Shown one piece after another: positions 1-7,048 of a stretch of DNA of 7,048 bases. Made by a program: the position numbers and the translations under genes. How positions within the stretch are numbered: the stretch's first letter is position 1; each line of letters opens with the position of its first letter. Origin of the DNA: Burkholderiaceae bacterium (lineage in GTDB: Bacteria; Pseudomonadota; Gammaproteobacteria; Burkholderiales; Burkholderiaceae_C); the NCBI GenBank assembly GCA_031276435.1, contig JAISNB010000211.1, forward strand, positions 1-7,048, given 5' to 3'. The notes under the pieces were generated by a model. The model saw nothing but the letters and a program-made list of their open reading frames with translations, made no database searches and was not told the DNA's origin.

Positions 1-254
1 TTATAGCTGAACATGATTATCAAAAAATGGCGGAATGCCTGTGTGGGTGGCTACCACGCTCATCCAGCCAGGCAATAAAGCCCGTCATGTCCGAGAGGTT
101 GAGCAGCCACAAATACACCACCTGATCCTCAAGAAACGAAGTCAGAAAACACAGCGCCGCAATCAGGCGTGGTCGCCAGCAGCATAGGGATCTACACGGC
201 GGGGGAAGGGTTCGGGAAAGCGGACAGTGATTTCTTCCGCAACCCCCAAACACT
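1..254. other. Unassigned region upstream of the repeats, possible gene remnant
   Basis: No gene is recognised here. The first ~150 bases are clearly richer in A/T than the rest of the window. A minus-strand frame stays open from about 253 to 20 and includes a hydrophobic stretch (LEDQVVYLWLLNLSDMTGF). In another minus-strand frame, a 20-codon ORF starting at 63 ends in a TAA at 1-3 and contains THTGIPPFFDNHVQL. The two frames overlap, which could mean a decayed or frameshifted gene end, but neither matches a family I recognise. On the plus strand no frame looks coding. I see no convincing promoter or RNA gene. Confidence 0.3.
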
Positions 255-332
255 CGTCATTGCGAGGAGCGCGGCGACGTGGCAATCCATGAAGCAAGCG
301 CCTCGAACGGCAAGGCACAAGCCGAAACGCCG
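255..332 (+). repeat. Partial copy of a dispersed intergenic repeat (CGTCATTGCGAGGAGC family)
   Basis: The segment begins CGTCATTGCGAGGAGCGC and continues through CGACGTGGCAATCCATGAAG. The same core occurs inverted at 4522-4553 and again, as a shorter version, at 4416-4451. Similarity to the 4522-4553 copy, read on the minus strand, runs past the core: both continue with a GCAAGC block and then a CACAAGC(T/C)GAAA block about 30 bases on. This copy has no matching inverted end downstream, so it looks truncated. From general knowledge, sequences translating to a VIARS...ATWQSM-like peptide are widespread in unrelated bacterial genomes as intergenic repeats, which agrees with a mobile or repetitive origin rather than a coding one. 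Confidence 0.75.
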
Positions 333-350
333 GGAAAGCCGCTTGCCTTT

Positions 351-374
351 CTCGCTCCCTCGTGAGGGAGCGAG
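351..374. repeat. Perfect 10-bp hairpin
   Basis: CTCGCTCCCT (351-360) pairs perfectly with AGGGAGCGAG (365-374) around a CGTG tetraloop. No T-run follows, so it is not a standard intrinsic terminator. It sits between the truncated interspersed repeat and the GC-rich palindrome cluster, and is probably part of a repeat unit. Confidence 0.7.
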
Positions 375-386
375 TGCCCCCCGGGC

Positions 387-462
387 CTCTCCCCAACCCT
401 CCCCCCTAGGGGGGAGGGTGCAATTTGCTCCCCTCTCCACTTGTGGAGAGGGGTTGGGGGTG
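387..462. repeat. Palindromic repeat unit, two hairpins inside an outer stem
   Basis: Two perfect inverted repeats stand side by side. Positions 396-419 form a 24-bp perfect palindrome centred on CCTAGG. In the second, CCCCTCTCCAC (430-440) pairs with GTGGAGAGGGG (443-453) across a TT. The pair is enclosed by CCCCAACCC (391-399) and GGGTTGGGG (451-459), which are also perfectly complementary, so the unit could fold as a branched structure or as alternative stems. Translations such as LTPNPSPQVERG from this sequence are familiar from dispersed intergenic repeats of many Proteobacteria (general knowledge). No T-run follows. Whether it affects moeA transcription is unknown. Confidence 0.7.
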
Positions 463-588
463 AGGATGGGGCGAAAGAGGGCGTCTTGCCGCCGACGCTC
501 CACTTCTGGCCGCGCGACTGGCTGCCGTGCTTTTGCGCGCATGCGGAGCATGCCGGGCACGCATCCAAATCGTCTATCCTATGCGTCT

Positions 589-1878
589 ATGCCAAATACC
601 CGCAGTGTCCGCAATCCACCATCCCCTGCCGCAGGTCAGGGGCCGCTCATGCCGCTGGACGAGGCGCTGGCTTTGCTGCGCGATCAGGCGCGGCCCCTGT
701 TGCGCACGGAGTCTGTGCATTTGCTGCAAGCCGATGGCCGCGTGCTGGCCGAGGACATTGTTGCGCCGCTGCCGGTGCCGCCGCACGACAACGCGTTGCG
801 CGACGGTTATGCCGTGCGCGTGGCCGATGTGGCCATGCCCAACTGGCTCATGCCGGTCAGCCAGCGCATTGCGGCGGGCCGGGCGGCTCAGCCGCTGGCG
901 GCAGGCAGCGCGGCGCGCGTTTTTACGGGCGCGCCCGTGCCCAGAGGGGCTGACGCCGTGGTGGCGCAGGAAGATGCGCAATCCATGGATGACGCCACCG
1001 CGCCGCAGGTGCGCATTCTCAAGTGTCCCCAACCCGGTCAGGGTTTGCGCAGGGCGGGCGAAGATGTGGCGCTGGGCGCGCGGGCGCTTGCCCGGGGCAG
1101 TCGGCTCACGCCCGCGGGCGTTGGCCTGGCCGCCAGCATGGGGCTGGAGCATTTGAAGGTGGCCGCGCGGCCCCGCGTGGCGCTGTTTTCCACGGGCGAC
1201 GAACTGGTCATGCCGGGCCGCATGCCGCCCGAGAGCCTGCCGCCGGGCGCGATTTTCAATTCCAACCATTTTTTCCTGCACCTGCTGCTGGGGCGCATGG
1301 GCTGTCAGGTGACTGACTTCGGCACTGTCCCCGACCGGCGCAACGCCACGCTGCTGGCGCTCAAGTCAGCCGCGCGCGAGCACGATCTGGTGCTCACCAG
1401 TGGCGGCGTTTCGGTGGGCGACGAGGATCACATTCGCGCTTGCGTGCAGCAGCTCGGCCAGCTCAACCTCTGGCAAATCGCCATCAAGCCGGGCAAGCCG
1501 TTTGCCTTTGGGCAGATCAGGCGCACGGCCACTGAGAGCGCGCACTTTATCGGCCTGCCCGGCAATCCGGTGTCCAGCTTTACCGCTTTCTTGATACTGG
1601 TTCGCCCCTTTTTGCTGGGCATGCAGGGCGCGGCGCAGACGGCGGCGCCAGCGGTTTCGCTGCGCGCCGATTTCAGTTGGGAGCAGCCCGAAGAGCGGCG
1701 CGAGTTTTTGCGCGCGCGGCGCAACGCCAGCGGTGGCGTGGACTTGTTTGAAAATCAGGGAGCGGGCGTGCTCTCGTCCATGCAGTGGGCCGACGGGCTG
1801 GTGGACAACCCGGCTGGCAAGGCCATTGCACGCGGGGATGCCGTGCGCTTTATCGCGCTGGCGGATTTGCTGGCATGA
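589..1878 (+). CDS. moeA: Molybdopterin molybdenumtransferase MoeA
   Basis: MoeA catalyses the last step of basic molybdenum cofactor synthesis in the cytoplasm: it inserts molybdate into adenylylated molybdopterin and releases AMP. The predicted 429-residue protein (E. coli MoeA has 411) carries the expected motifs: HDNALRDGYAV (66-76), FTGAPVP (112-118), RRAGEDV (154-160), FSTGDEL (200-206), TSGGVSVGDED (270-280), IKPGKPFAFG (299-308) and GLPGNPVSS (322-330). The ATG at 589 is chosen because it leaves about 20 residues before MPLDEALALL, the point that aligns near the E. coli N-terminus. An in-frame ATG at 649 is an alternative. The frame is open back to a GTG at 169, but that extension consists of repeat DNA. 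No clear Shine-Dalgarno precedes 589. The first motif departs from the usual DNSAMDGYAV, although the aspartate (D72) is kept. The gene overlaps moaD by four bases, indicating translational coupling. Confidence 0.93.
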   Translation: MPNTRSVRNPPSPAAGQGPLMPLDEALALLRDQARPLLRTESVHLLQADGRVLAEDIVAPLPVPPHDNALRDGYAVRVADVAMPNWLMPVSQRIAAGRAAQPLAAGSAARVFTGAPVPRGADAVVAQEDAQSMDDATAPQVRILKCPQPGQGLRRAGEDVALGARALARGSRLTPAGVGLAASMGLEHLKVAARPRVALFSTGDELVMPGRMPPESLPPGAIFNSNHFFLHLLLGRMGCQVTDFGTVPDRRNATLLALKSAAREHDLVLTSGGVSVGDEDHIRACVQQLGQLNLWQIAIKPGKPFAFGQIRRTATESAHFIGLPGNPVSSFTAFLILVRPFLLGMQGAAQTAAPAVSLRADFSWEQPEERREFLRARRNASGGVDLFENQGAGVLSSMQWADGLVDNPAGKAIARGDAVRFIALADLLA

Positions 1879-2132
1879 AAACCATCAGCGTGCACTACTT
1901 TGCCGCTGTGCGCGAGGCGCTTGGCGTGGGCAGCGAAAGCGTGCGCACGCAAGCGGCCACGGTGGCCGCGCTGCGCGCTGAGCTGATGGCGCGCAACGCG
2001 GCTTGCGGCGCGGCGCTGGCGCGCGAGCAGGCGGTGCGAATCGCGCTCAACCACGAGATGTGCGCCACCGAGGACGCGGCCTTGCGCGATGGCGACGAGC
2101 TGGCTTTTTTTCCGCCGGTGACCGGCGGTTGA
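1875..2132 (+). CDS. moaD: Molybdopterin synthase sulfur carrier subunit MoaD
   Basis: MoaD is the small ubiquitin-like subunit of molybdopterin synthase. Its C-terminal glycine is thiocarboxylated and delivers sulfur to cyclic pyranopterin monophosphate bound by MoaE. The predicted 85-residue protein has the usual length, starts MKTISVHYFAAVREALG (a beta-strand followed by the AxxRE-type helix start typical of MoaD), and ends DGDELAFFPPVTGG. It therefore has the required terminal Gly-Gly and the conserved ELAFFPPVTGG tail. The ATG lies within the moeA stop (ATGA, 1875-1878), so the two genes are co-transcribed and probably translationally coupled. The C-terminal codons contain a short palindrome (2112-2128). 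The partner gene moaE is not next: dctA lies between. Confidence 0.95.
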   Translation: MKTISVHYFAAVREALGVGSESVRTQAATVAALRAELMARNAACGAALAREQAVRIALNHEMCATEDAALRDGDELAFFPPVTGG

Positions 2133-2320
2133 TGGCCGCGCCCGCTGCTGCCTGCCTTTCTGGCCCGCGCGCAGGCGCAAAAGCCTTGCGCCCAGTCTTC
2201 ATGGAATAATGGCGCGCGCGTTTTCATCCCGGTCAGCGCGGCGCTTTGCGCGCGCCTTCAGGCTCCGGATGGGGCCGCGCGCTGGTGTTTTTCAAAAGCA
2301 ACAACTCAAGGAAACAACTC
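2133..2320. other. moaD-dctA intergenic region with inverted repeats
   Basis: This 188-base gap is much longer than the moeA-moaD junction, so dctA could have its own transcription signals. It contains GGCGCAA (2174-2180) paired with TTGCGCC (2186-2192) around a 5-base loop, and GGCGCGCGC (2211-2219) paired with GCGCGCGCC (2248-2256) around a 28-base loop. Neither is followed by a T-run, so neither is a standard terminator, and G/C-only stems arise easily in DNA of this composition. AATAAT at 2205-2210 resembles a -10 box, but no -35 lies at the correct distance. No sigma-54 promoter was convincing. Confidence 0.4.
2308..2314 (+). promoter_or_regulatory. Ribosome binding site deciding the dctA start
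   Basis: AAGGAAA lies with its AAGGA core eight bases before the ATG at 2321. The frame is open further upstream (ATG at 2246), but only 2321 has a well placed Shine-Dalgarno sequence, and it gives a protein of DctA length. Confidence 0.75.
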
Positions 2321-3661
2321 ATGCTGACCGAGGAAGAAATCCAATCGAGCGCGCACGCGCCCAAACCCGTTCGCTGGTACAAAAGCCTGTACGCGCAGGT
2401 CATCATTGCGATCGTTCTGGGCATCCTGCTCGGGCAGTTCTGGCCAGAGATTGGCGAGAAGATGAAGCCCCTGGGCGATGGCTTCATCAAACTGGTCAAG
2501 ATGATCATTGCGCCCGTGATCTTCATCACGGTTGTCACCGGCATTGCCGGCATGAGCAACATGAAAACCGTGGGCCGCGTGGCGGGCAAGGCCATGGCCT
2601 ATTTCCTGACCTTCAGCTCGCTGGCGCTGGTCATCGGCATGGCGGTGGCCAACGCGCTCAAGCCGGGCGCGGGCATGAACATCAATCCGGCCACGCTCGA
2701 TCCCGGCAAGGTCGAAACCTACGTCAGCAAGGCCCACGACTCAAGCATCGTGGGCTTTTTGCTGAACATCATTCCAACCACGCTCGCCAGCCCGCTGGTG
2801 CAAAGCGACATCCTGCAAGTGCTGTTTGTCGCCATCCTGTTCGGCATCGCGCTGGCCGGCGTGGGCGAGCGCGGCAAACCCATCTTCGATCTGCTCAGCA
2901 ACCTGTCGGTGCCCGTATTCAGGCTGGTTGCCATTTTGATGCGCGCCGCGCCCATCGGCGCTTTTGGCGCCATGGCCTTCACCATTGGCAAATACGGCAT
3001 CAAGTCCGTGGGCAACCTGGCCTATCTGGTGCTTGGCTTTTACATCACCTCGCTGCTGTTCGTGGTGGTTGTGCTGGGCGCGGTGGCCTGGTACAACGGC
3101 TTTTCCATCCTCAAACTCATCCGCTACATCAAGGACGAATTGCTGCTGGTGCTGGGCACCAGTTCGTCCGAATCGGCACTGCCCAGCCTGATGCACAAAA
3201 TGGAAGCGGCCGGGTGCGGCAAATCGGTGGTGGGGCTGGTCATCCCCACCGGCTACTCGTTCAACCTGGACGGCACCAACATCTACATGACCATGGCGGC
3301 CTTGTTCATCGCCCAGGCGCTGAACATCGACCTGACGCTGCAACAACAACTCATGCTGCTGCTGGTGGCCATGATCAGCTCCAAGGGCGCAGCCGGAGTC
3401 ACCGGCGCGGGCTTCATCACCCTGGCGGCCACACTGGCCGTGGTGCCCGAAGTGCCAGTGGCCGGCATGGCGCTGATTCTGGGCGTGGACCGCTTCATGT
3501 CGGAATGCCGCGCGCTGACCAACTTTGTGGGCAACGCCTGCGCCACCGTGGTGGTGGCGCGGTGGGAAAACCAACTGGATCAAGAGCGCCTCAGCGCCGT
3601 ACTGAACAACCCGTCAGCCGTACACGAAAAACTGCTGGAAGGCGATACGGCAGACGATTGA
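2321..3661 (+). CDS. dctA: C4-dicarboxylate transport protein DctA
   Basis: DctA is an inner-membrane symporter of the dicarboxylate/amino acid:cation symporter (DAACS) family that takes up succinate, fumarate and malate with protons or sodium. The predicted 446-residue protein (E. coli DctA 428) can be followed along E. coli DctA from memory: YKSLYAQVIIAIVLGILLG (20-38), MKPLGDGFIKLVKMIIAP (48-65), VVTGIAGM (71-78), PIGAFGAMAFTIGKYG (211-226), the hairpin-1 serine motif GTSSSESALP (279-288), PTGYSFNLDGT (309-319), the hairpin-2 motif SSKGAAGVTGAGFI (353-366) and DRFMSECRALTNFVGN (390-405). Several hydrophobic membrane segments alternate with these. The soluble N-terminal extension (about 18 residues) is longer than in E. 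coli. The gene stands between moaD and moaE, with 188 and 103 bases on either side, which is not explained by its function. No dctBD-type regulator is visible in the window. Confidence 0.95.
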   Translation: MLTEEEIQSSAHAPKPVRWYKSLYAQVIIAIVLGILLGQFWPEIGEKMKPLGDGFIKLVKMIIAPVIFITVVTGIAGMSNMKTVGRVAGKAMAYFLTFSSLALVIGMAVANALKPGAGMNINPATLDPGKVETYVSKAHDSSIVGFLLNIIPTTLASPLVQSDILQVLFVAILFGIALAGVGERGKPIFDLLSNLSVPVFRLVAILMRAAPIGAFGAMAFTIGKYGIKSVGNLAYLVLGFYITSLLFVVVVLGAVAWYNGFSILKLIRYIKDELLLVLGTSSSESALPSLMHKMEAAGCGKSVVGLVIPTGYSFNLDGTNIYMTMAALFIAQALNIDLTLQQQLMLLLVAMISSKGAAGVTGAGFITLAATLAVVPEVPVAGMALILGVDRFMSECRALTNFVGNACATVVVARWENQLDQERLSAVLNNPSAVHEKLLEGDTADD

Positions 3662-3764
3662 GCGGCGCCACGCGCGGCGTGCCCAAACACCTGCCCGCGC
3701 GCAGCCGTTCTTCTGGTTGTTCTGGCAAGCAGAGCGCGCCTTGCGCAAGCTGCAACAATGTCGC
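3662..3764. other. dctA-moaE gap
   Basis: This 103-base spacer shows no clear terminator, promoter or strong Shine-Dalgarno sequence before moaE. An ATG at 3758 opens a 15-codon ORF (MSHEPHAGQHTNRRL, stop at 3803-3805) that overlaps the moaE start in another frame. I regard it as chance. An in-frame ATG at 3717 could extend MoaE by 16 residues, but those residues do not look like a MoaE N-terminus. Confidence 0.4.
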
Positions 3765-4331
3765 ATGAACCACACGCGGGTCAGCATACAAACCGGCGAC
3801 TTTGACCTGGGCGCCGAAGTGGCAGCGCTGCGCGCCGCCGACGCGCGCGCGGGCGCGGTATGCGCCTTTGTGGGCGCCGTGCGCGAAATGGCCTCGCCCA
3901 CCGCCGCCGCTGCCACCACTGCTGCTGGAGCGGACGCGGCAGCCGCCACCGCATCTGCCGCCGCGCCGCCGGGCATCACGGCGCTGGAACTGGAACACTA
4001 CCCGGGCATGAGCGAAAAAGCCATCGCCCGCATGGTCGCCGCCGCGCGCCAGCGTTTTGACATTGGCGGCGTGCGCATCATCCACCGCGTTGGCGCGCTG
4101 GCGCCGCGCGATCAAATTGTGCTGGTGGCCGTCGCTGCGGCGCACCGCGGCGCGGCATTCCAGGCCTGCGAATTCTTGATGGACTACCTCAAAACCCAGG
4201 TGCCGTTCTGGAAAAAAGAACACACGGCCAATGGCCAGGCGCACTGGGTGCGCGCGCGCGCCAGCGACGACGCGGCGCTGGCCCGCTGGGGCGACGGCGC
4301 AGCCGCTGGCAATGCGGCGACGCGGCGCTGA
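3765..4331 (+). CDS. moaE: Molybdopterin synthase catalytic subunit MoaE
   Basis: MoaE is the large subunit of the MoaD2-MoaE2 molybdopterin synthase, which adds the two dithiolene sulfurs to cyclic pyranopterin monophosphate. The predicted protein has 188 residues, against about 150 in E. coli. Recognisable parts are GAVCAFVGAVRE (30-41), LELEHYPGMSEKAIARMV (74-91), VRIIHRVGALAP (103-114), the AAHRGAAFQACEF block (125-137) and MDYLKTQVPFWKKE (139-152). The last holds the two lysines equivalent to E. coli K119 and K126 (here K143 and K150). Between VRE and ITALELEHYPGM, the short loop seen in E. coli (NHNLGDSVN) is replaced by an Ala/Pro/Thr-rich stretch at about residues 42-70. The C-terminus is also extended (GDGAAAGNAATRR). 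Both flanks of the insertion are in the same frame, so this is not a frameshift. The start at 3765 was chosen by homology because there is no strong ribosome binding site. Confidence 0.92.
   Translation: MNHTRVSIQTGDFDLGAEVAALRAADARAGAVCAFVGAVREMASPTAAAATTAAGADAAAATASAAAPPGITALELEHYPGMSEKAIARMVAAARQRFDIGGVRIIHRVGALAPRDQIVLVAVAAAHRGAAFQACEFLMDYLKTQVPFWKKEHTANGQAHWVRARASDDAALARWGDGAAAGNAATRR
3888..3971 (+). repeat. Low-complexity alanine-codon tract inside moaE
   Basis: This tract is made mostly of GCC/GCT/GCA/GCG codons with a few Thr and Pro codons. It encodes roughly residues 42-69 of MoaE. It is imperfect rather than a pure triplet repeat, but its composition suggests growth by replication slippage or recombination. 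It falls exactly where ordinary MoaE proteins have a short loop after the conserved VR. Confidence 0.7.
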
Positions 4332-4415
4332 CACGGGGCCTTCCTTGGCGCCGGAAGAGAAAATACGCATATGCGCCACGTGGCGCGCGCTGGAAAGCAA
4401 CGGCAGACAAACCAT

Positions 4416-4553
4416 CGTCATTGCGAGGAGCGCAGGGCGCGTGGCAATCCAGACAGCTCTGTAGCCTGCCTGCTACGACTTTTTCAGCTTGTGCTTTGGC
4501 GTGAACCATTTGCTTGCTCCATGGATTGCCACGTCGCTTCGCTCGTCGCAATG
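4416..4553. repeat. Inverted-pair interspersed repeat (MITE/BIME-like), complete copy
   Basis: The left end CGTCATTGCGAGGAGCGC...GTGGCAATCCA (4416-4451) and the right end TGGATTGCCACGTCGC...GTCGCAATG (4522-4553) are inverted versions of one core, separated by about 70 bases. The left end lacks a few bases of the core between GGAGCGC and GTGGCAATCC. The interior near the right end also matches the partial copy at 255-332. The element lies in the gap between the converging genes moaE and the metal ATPase, a usual place for such repeats. No transposase is encoded. It may be a non-autonomous mobile element or a BIME-type repeat; the sequence alone does not decide. I see no target-site duplication with certainty. 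Confidence 0.75.
4461..4484 (+). terminator. Weak possible terminator after moaE
   Basis: GTAGC (4461-4465) and GCTAC (4472-4476) form a 5-bp stem with a 6-base loop, followed after three bases by TTTTT (4480-4484). The position, about 130 bases after the moaE stop and inside the repeat element, would suit a terminator. The stem is short, so this is a weak call. Confidence 0.25.
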
Positions 4554-4607
4554 TCGGCTTCCAGCGGCATGCGCAGCACGTCTGGTTCTGGAACGACACC
4601 CCTGAAG

Positions 4608-6665
<2,058 letters not shown>

Positions 6666-6671
6666 GAGAAG

Positions 6672-6702
6672 ATTGGAAACCTTAAAGCCACTTCAAGGTC
6701 AA
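6672..6702 (-). promoter_or_regulatory. MerR-type promoter of the metal ATPase gene
   Basis: Reading the minus strand, TTGACC (6702-6697) is the -35 box and TCCAAT (6677-6672) a 4/6 match to the -10 box. They are separated by 19 bases, the overlong spacing typical of promoters activated by MerR-family regulators through DNA untwisting. The dyad at 6679-6699 fills the spacer. With the usual 6-base gap after the -10 box, transcription would begin at about 6665, the first base of the predicted start codon. Confidence 0.75.
6679..6699. promoter_or_regulatory. Operator dyad for the CadR/PbrR-like regulator
   Basis: Left half ACCTTAAAG (6679-6687) and right half CTTCAAGGT (6691-6699) are inverted repeats matching at 8 of 9 positions around CCA. 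The layout (the dyad starts inside the -35 box and ends just before the -10 box) is the one seen at zntA, cad and pbr promoters. The right half also contains AAGG, the only Shine-Dalgarno-like sequence before the regulator start at 6708, so regulator binding could affect both genes. Confidence 0.8.
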
Positions 6703-6707
6703 GTCTC

Positions 6708-7048
6708 ATGCGCGCGACAGCCGTATCAATGGGCGCTTACCGCATTGGCGAGGCCGCGCGCCGCAGCGGCGTGCCAGCGGCCAACATCCGCTATTACGAG
6801 AGAGAACACCTGCTGGCCGCGGGCAGCCGCGGCGACAACAGCTACCGCCTCTACAGCGACGCCGACGTGCACCGGCTGCGCTTTATCCGCATGTGCCGCG
6901 CCATGGACATGTCGCTAAACGAGGTGCGCACGCTGCTCGCGCTGGATCTGTCCGACAAGGCCGATTGCGTAACGGCGCGCGAAACGCTGGACGCGCACCT
7001 GGGCCACGTGCGCCAGCGCCTGAAAGAATTGCGCGCGCTGGAGCGCGC
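6708..7048 (+). CDS. cadR: MerR-family Cd/Pb/Zn-responsive regulator (CadR/PbrR-like), 3' end cut
   Basis: This is a metal-sensing transcription factor expected to hold the ATPase promoter inactive without metal and activate it by DNA distortion when Cd, Pb or Zn binds. The 113 visible residues begin with the MerR winged-helix domain: YRIGEAARRSGVPAANIRYY (11-30), EREHLL (31-36), the wing NSYRLYSDADVHRLRFI (44-60) and RMCRAMDMSLNEVRTLL (61-77). The dimerisation helix follows, opening with DKADCVTARETLDAHLGHV (83-101). C87 aligns with the metal-ligand cysteine of CadR (C77) and PbrR (C79). The distal cysteines needed for the metal site would lie beyond the window. The early cysteine that PbrR has near its residue 14 is not present. 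ATG 6708 has a weak AAGG nine bases upstream. ATG 6729 would give a more typical N-terminus (MGAYRIGE) but has no Shine-Dalgarno sequence. Confidence 0.9.
   Translation, partial: MRATAVSMGAYRIGEAARRSGVPAANIRYYEREHLLAAGSRGDNSYRLYSDADVHRLRFIRMCRAMDMSLNEVRTLLALDLSDKADCVTARETLDAHLGHVRQRLKELRALER

Noticed and set aside
541..588. Earlier moeA starts at ATG 541 or 550, and TATCCT (575-580) as a -10 box
   Set aside because: The added residues lack MoeA similarity, and no -35 box lies at the right distance from TATCCT.
2105..2128. Terminator-like T7 plus GC-rich palindrome at the moaD end
   Set aside because: The T-run precedes the hairpin on the plus strand, and on the minus strand the hairpin is followed by A residues, so neither orientation gives a hairpin followed by U. 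The palindrome also encodes the conserved PPVTGG tail.
2186..2210. Possible sigma-70 promoter TTGCGC...AATAAT before dctA
   Set aside because: The spacing is only 13 bases, too short for a functional -35/-10 pair, and TTGCGC is part of a small hairpin.
2133..2320. Sigma-54 promoter for dctA, as known in rhizobia
   Set aside because: No GG-N10-GC element with the surrounding TGGCAC/TTGCA pattern was found, and no DctBD genes are visible in the window.
2209..3768. Long plus-strand ORF of about 519 codons overlapping dctA in another frame
   Set aside because: It is rich in Arg, His, Gly and Gln with no family resemblance, while the dctA frame matches DctA motifs from end to end. It is a GC-rich shadow frame.
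3758..3805. 15-codon upstream ORF overlapping the moaE start
   Set aside because: No ribosome binding site, and its length and composition are expected by chance.
255..4553. CRISPR-like repeat array from the recurring CATTGCGA cores
   Set aside because: Only three copies exist, at dispersed sites and in opposite orientations, with no regular spacers and no cas genes.

Overview
The window is a very GC-rich stretch of bacterial chromosome with compact genes. Gene content, strong G/C third-position preference and similarity to E. coli-type families point to a proteobacterium, most likely a betaproteobacterium of the Burkholderiales (Comamonadaceae-like). That assignment is inference; no rRNA or other taxonomic marker is present.

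Layout. Positions 1-588 hold no confident gene. The first ~150 bases are visibly less GC-rich than the rest. They are followed by two kinds of dispersed repeat: a partial copy of an interspersed element (255-332) and a cluster of perfect hairpins (351-374, 396-419, 430-453). Next comes a molybdenum-cofactor (Moco) block on the plus strand: moeA (589-1878) overlaps moaD (1875-2132) by four bases in an ATGA junction. A C4-dicarboxylate transporter gene, dctA (2321-3661), follows, and then moaE (3765-4331). MoaD and MoaE are the two subunits of molybdopterin synthase, so dctA sits between two genes whose products form one enzyme. Between moaE and the convergent next gene lies a complete-looking copy of the interspersed element (4416-4553), built as an inverted pair.

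The right part is a heavy-metal resistance module. A P1B-2 type Zn/Cd/Pb efflux ATPase (cadA/zntA/pbrA type, minus strand, 4608-6665) is divergent from a CadR/PbrR-like MerR-family regulator (plus strand, from 6708, cut by the window end). The 42-base gap holds a classical MerR-type operator-promoter: a 21-bp dyad (6679-6699) inside an overlong 19-bp spacer between TTGACC and TCCAAT, reading toward the ATPase.

How the genes work together. MoaD/MoaE convert cyclic pyranopterin monophosphate to molybdopterin, and MoeA inserts molybdate. DctA imports succinate, fumarate and malate and has no established role in Moco synthesis. The regulator should sense Cd/Pb/Zn and switch on the efflux pump.

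Most unusual points: dctA splitting moaD from moaE; an Ala-rich low-complexity insertion replacing a normally conserved loop in MoaE; a metal pump lacking the N-terminal HMA domain but carrying a His/Cys-rich tail; a promoter geometry predicting a leaderless pump mRNA; and repeats that leave the moeA frame open for 420 bases upstream of its likely start. I found no convincing entirely new system.
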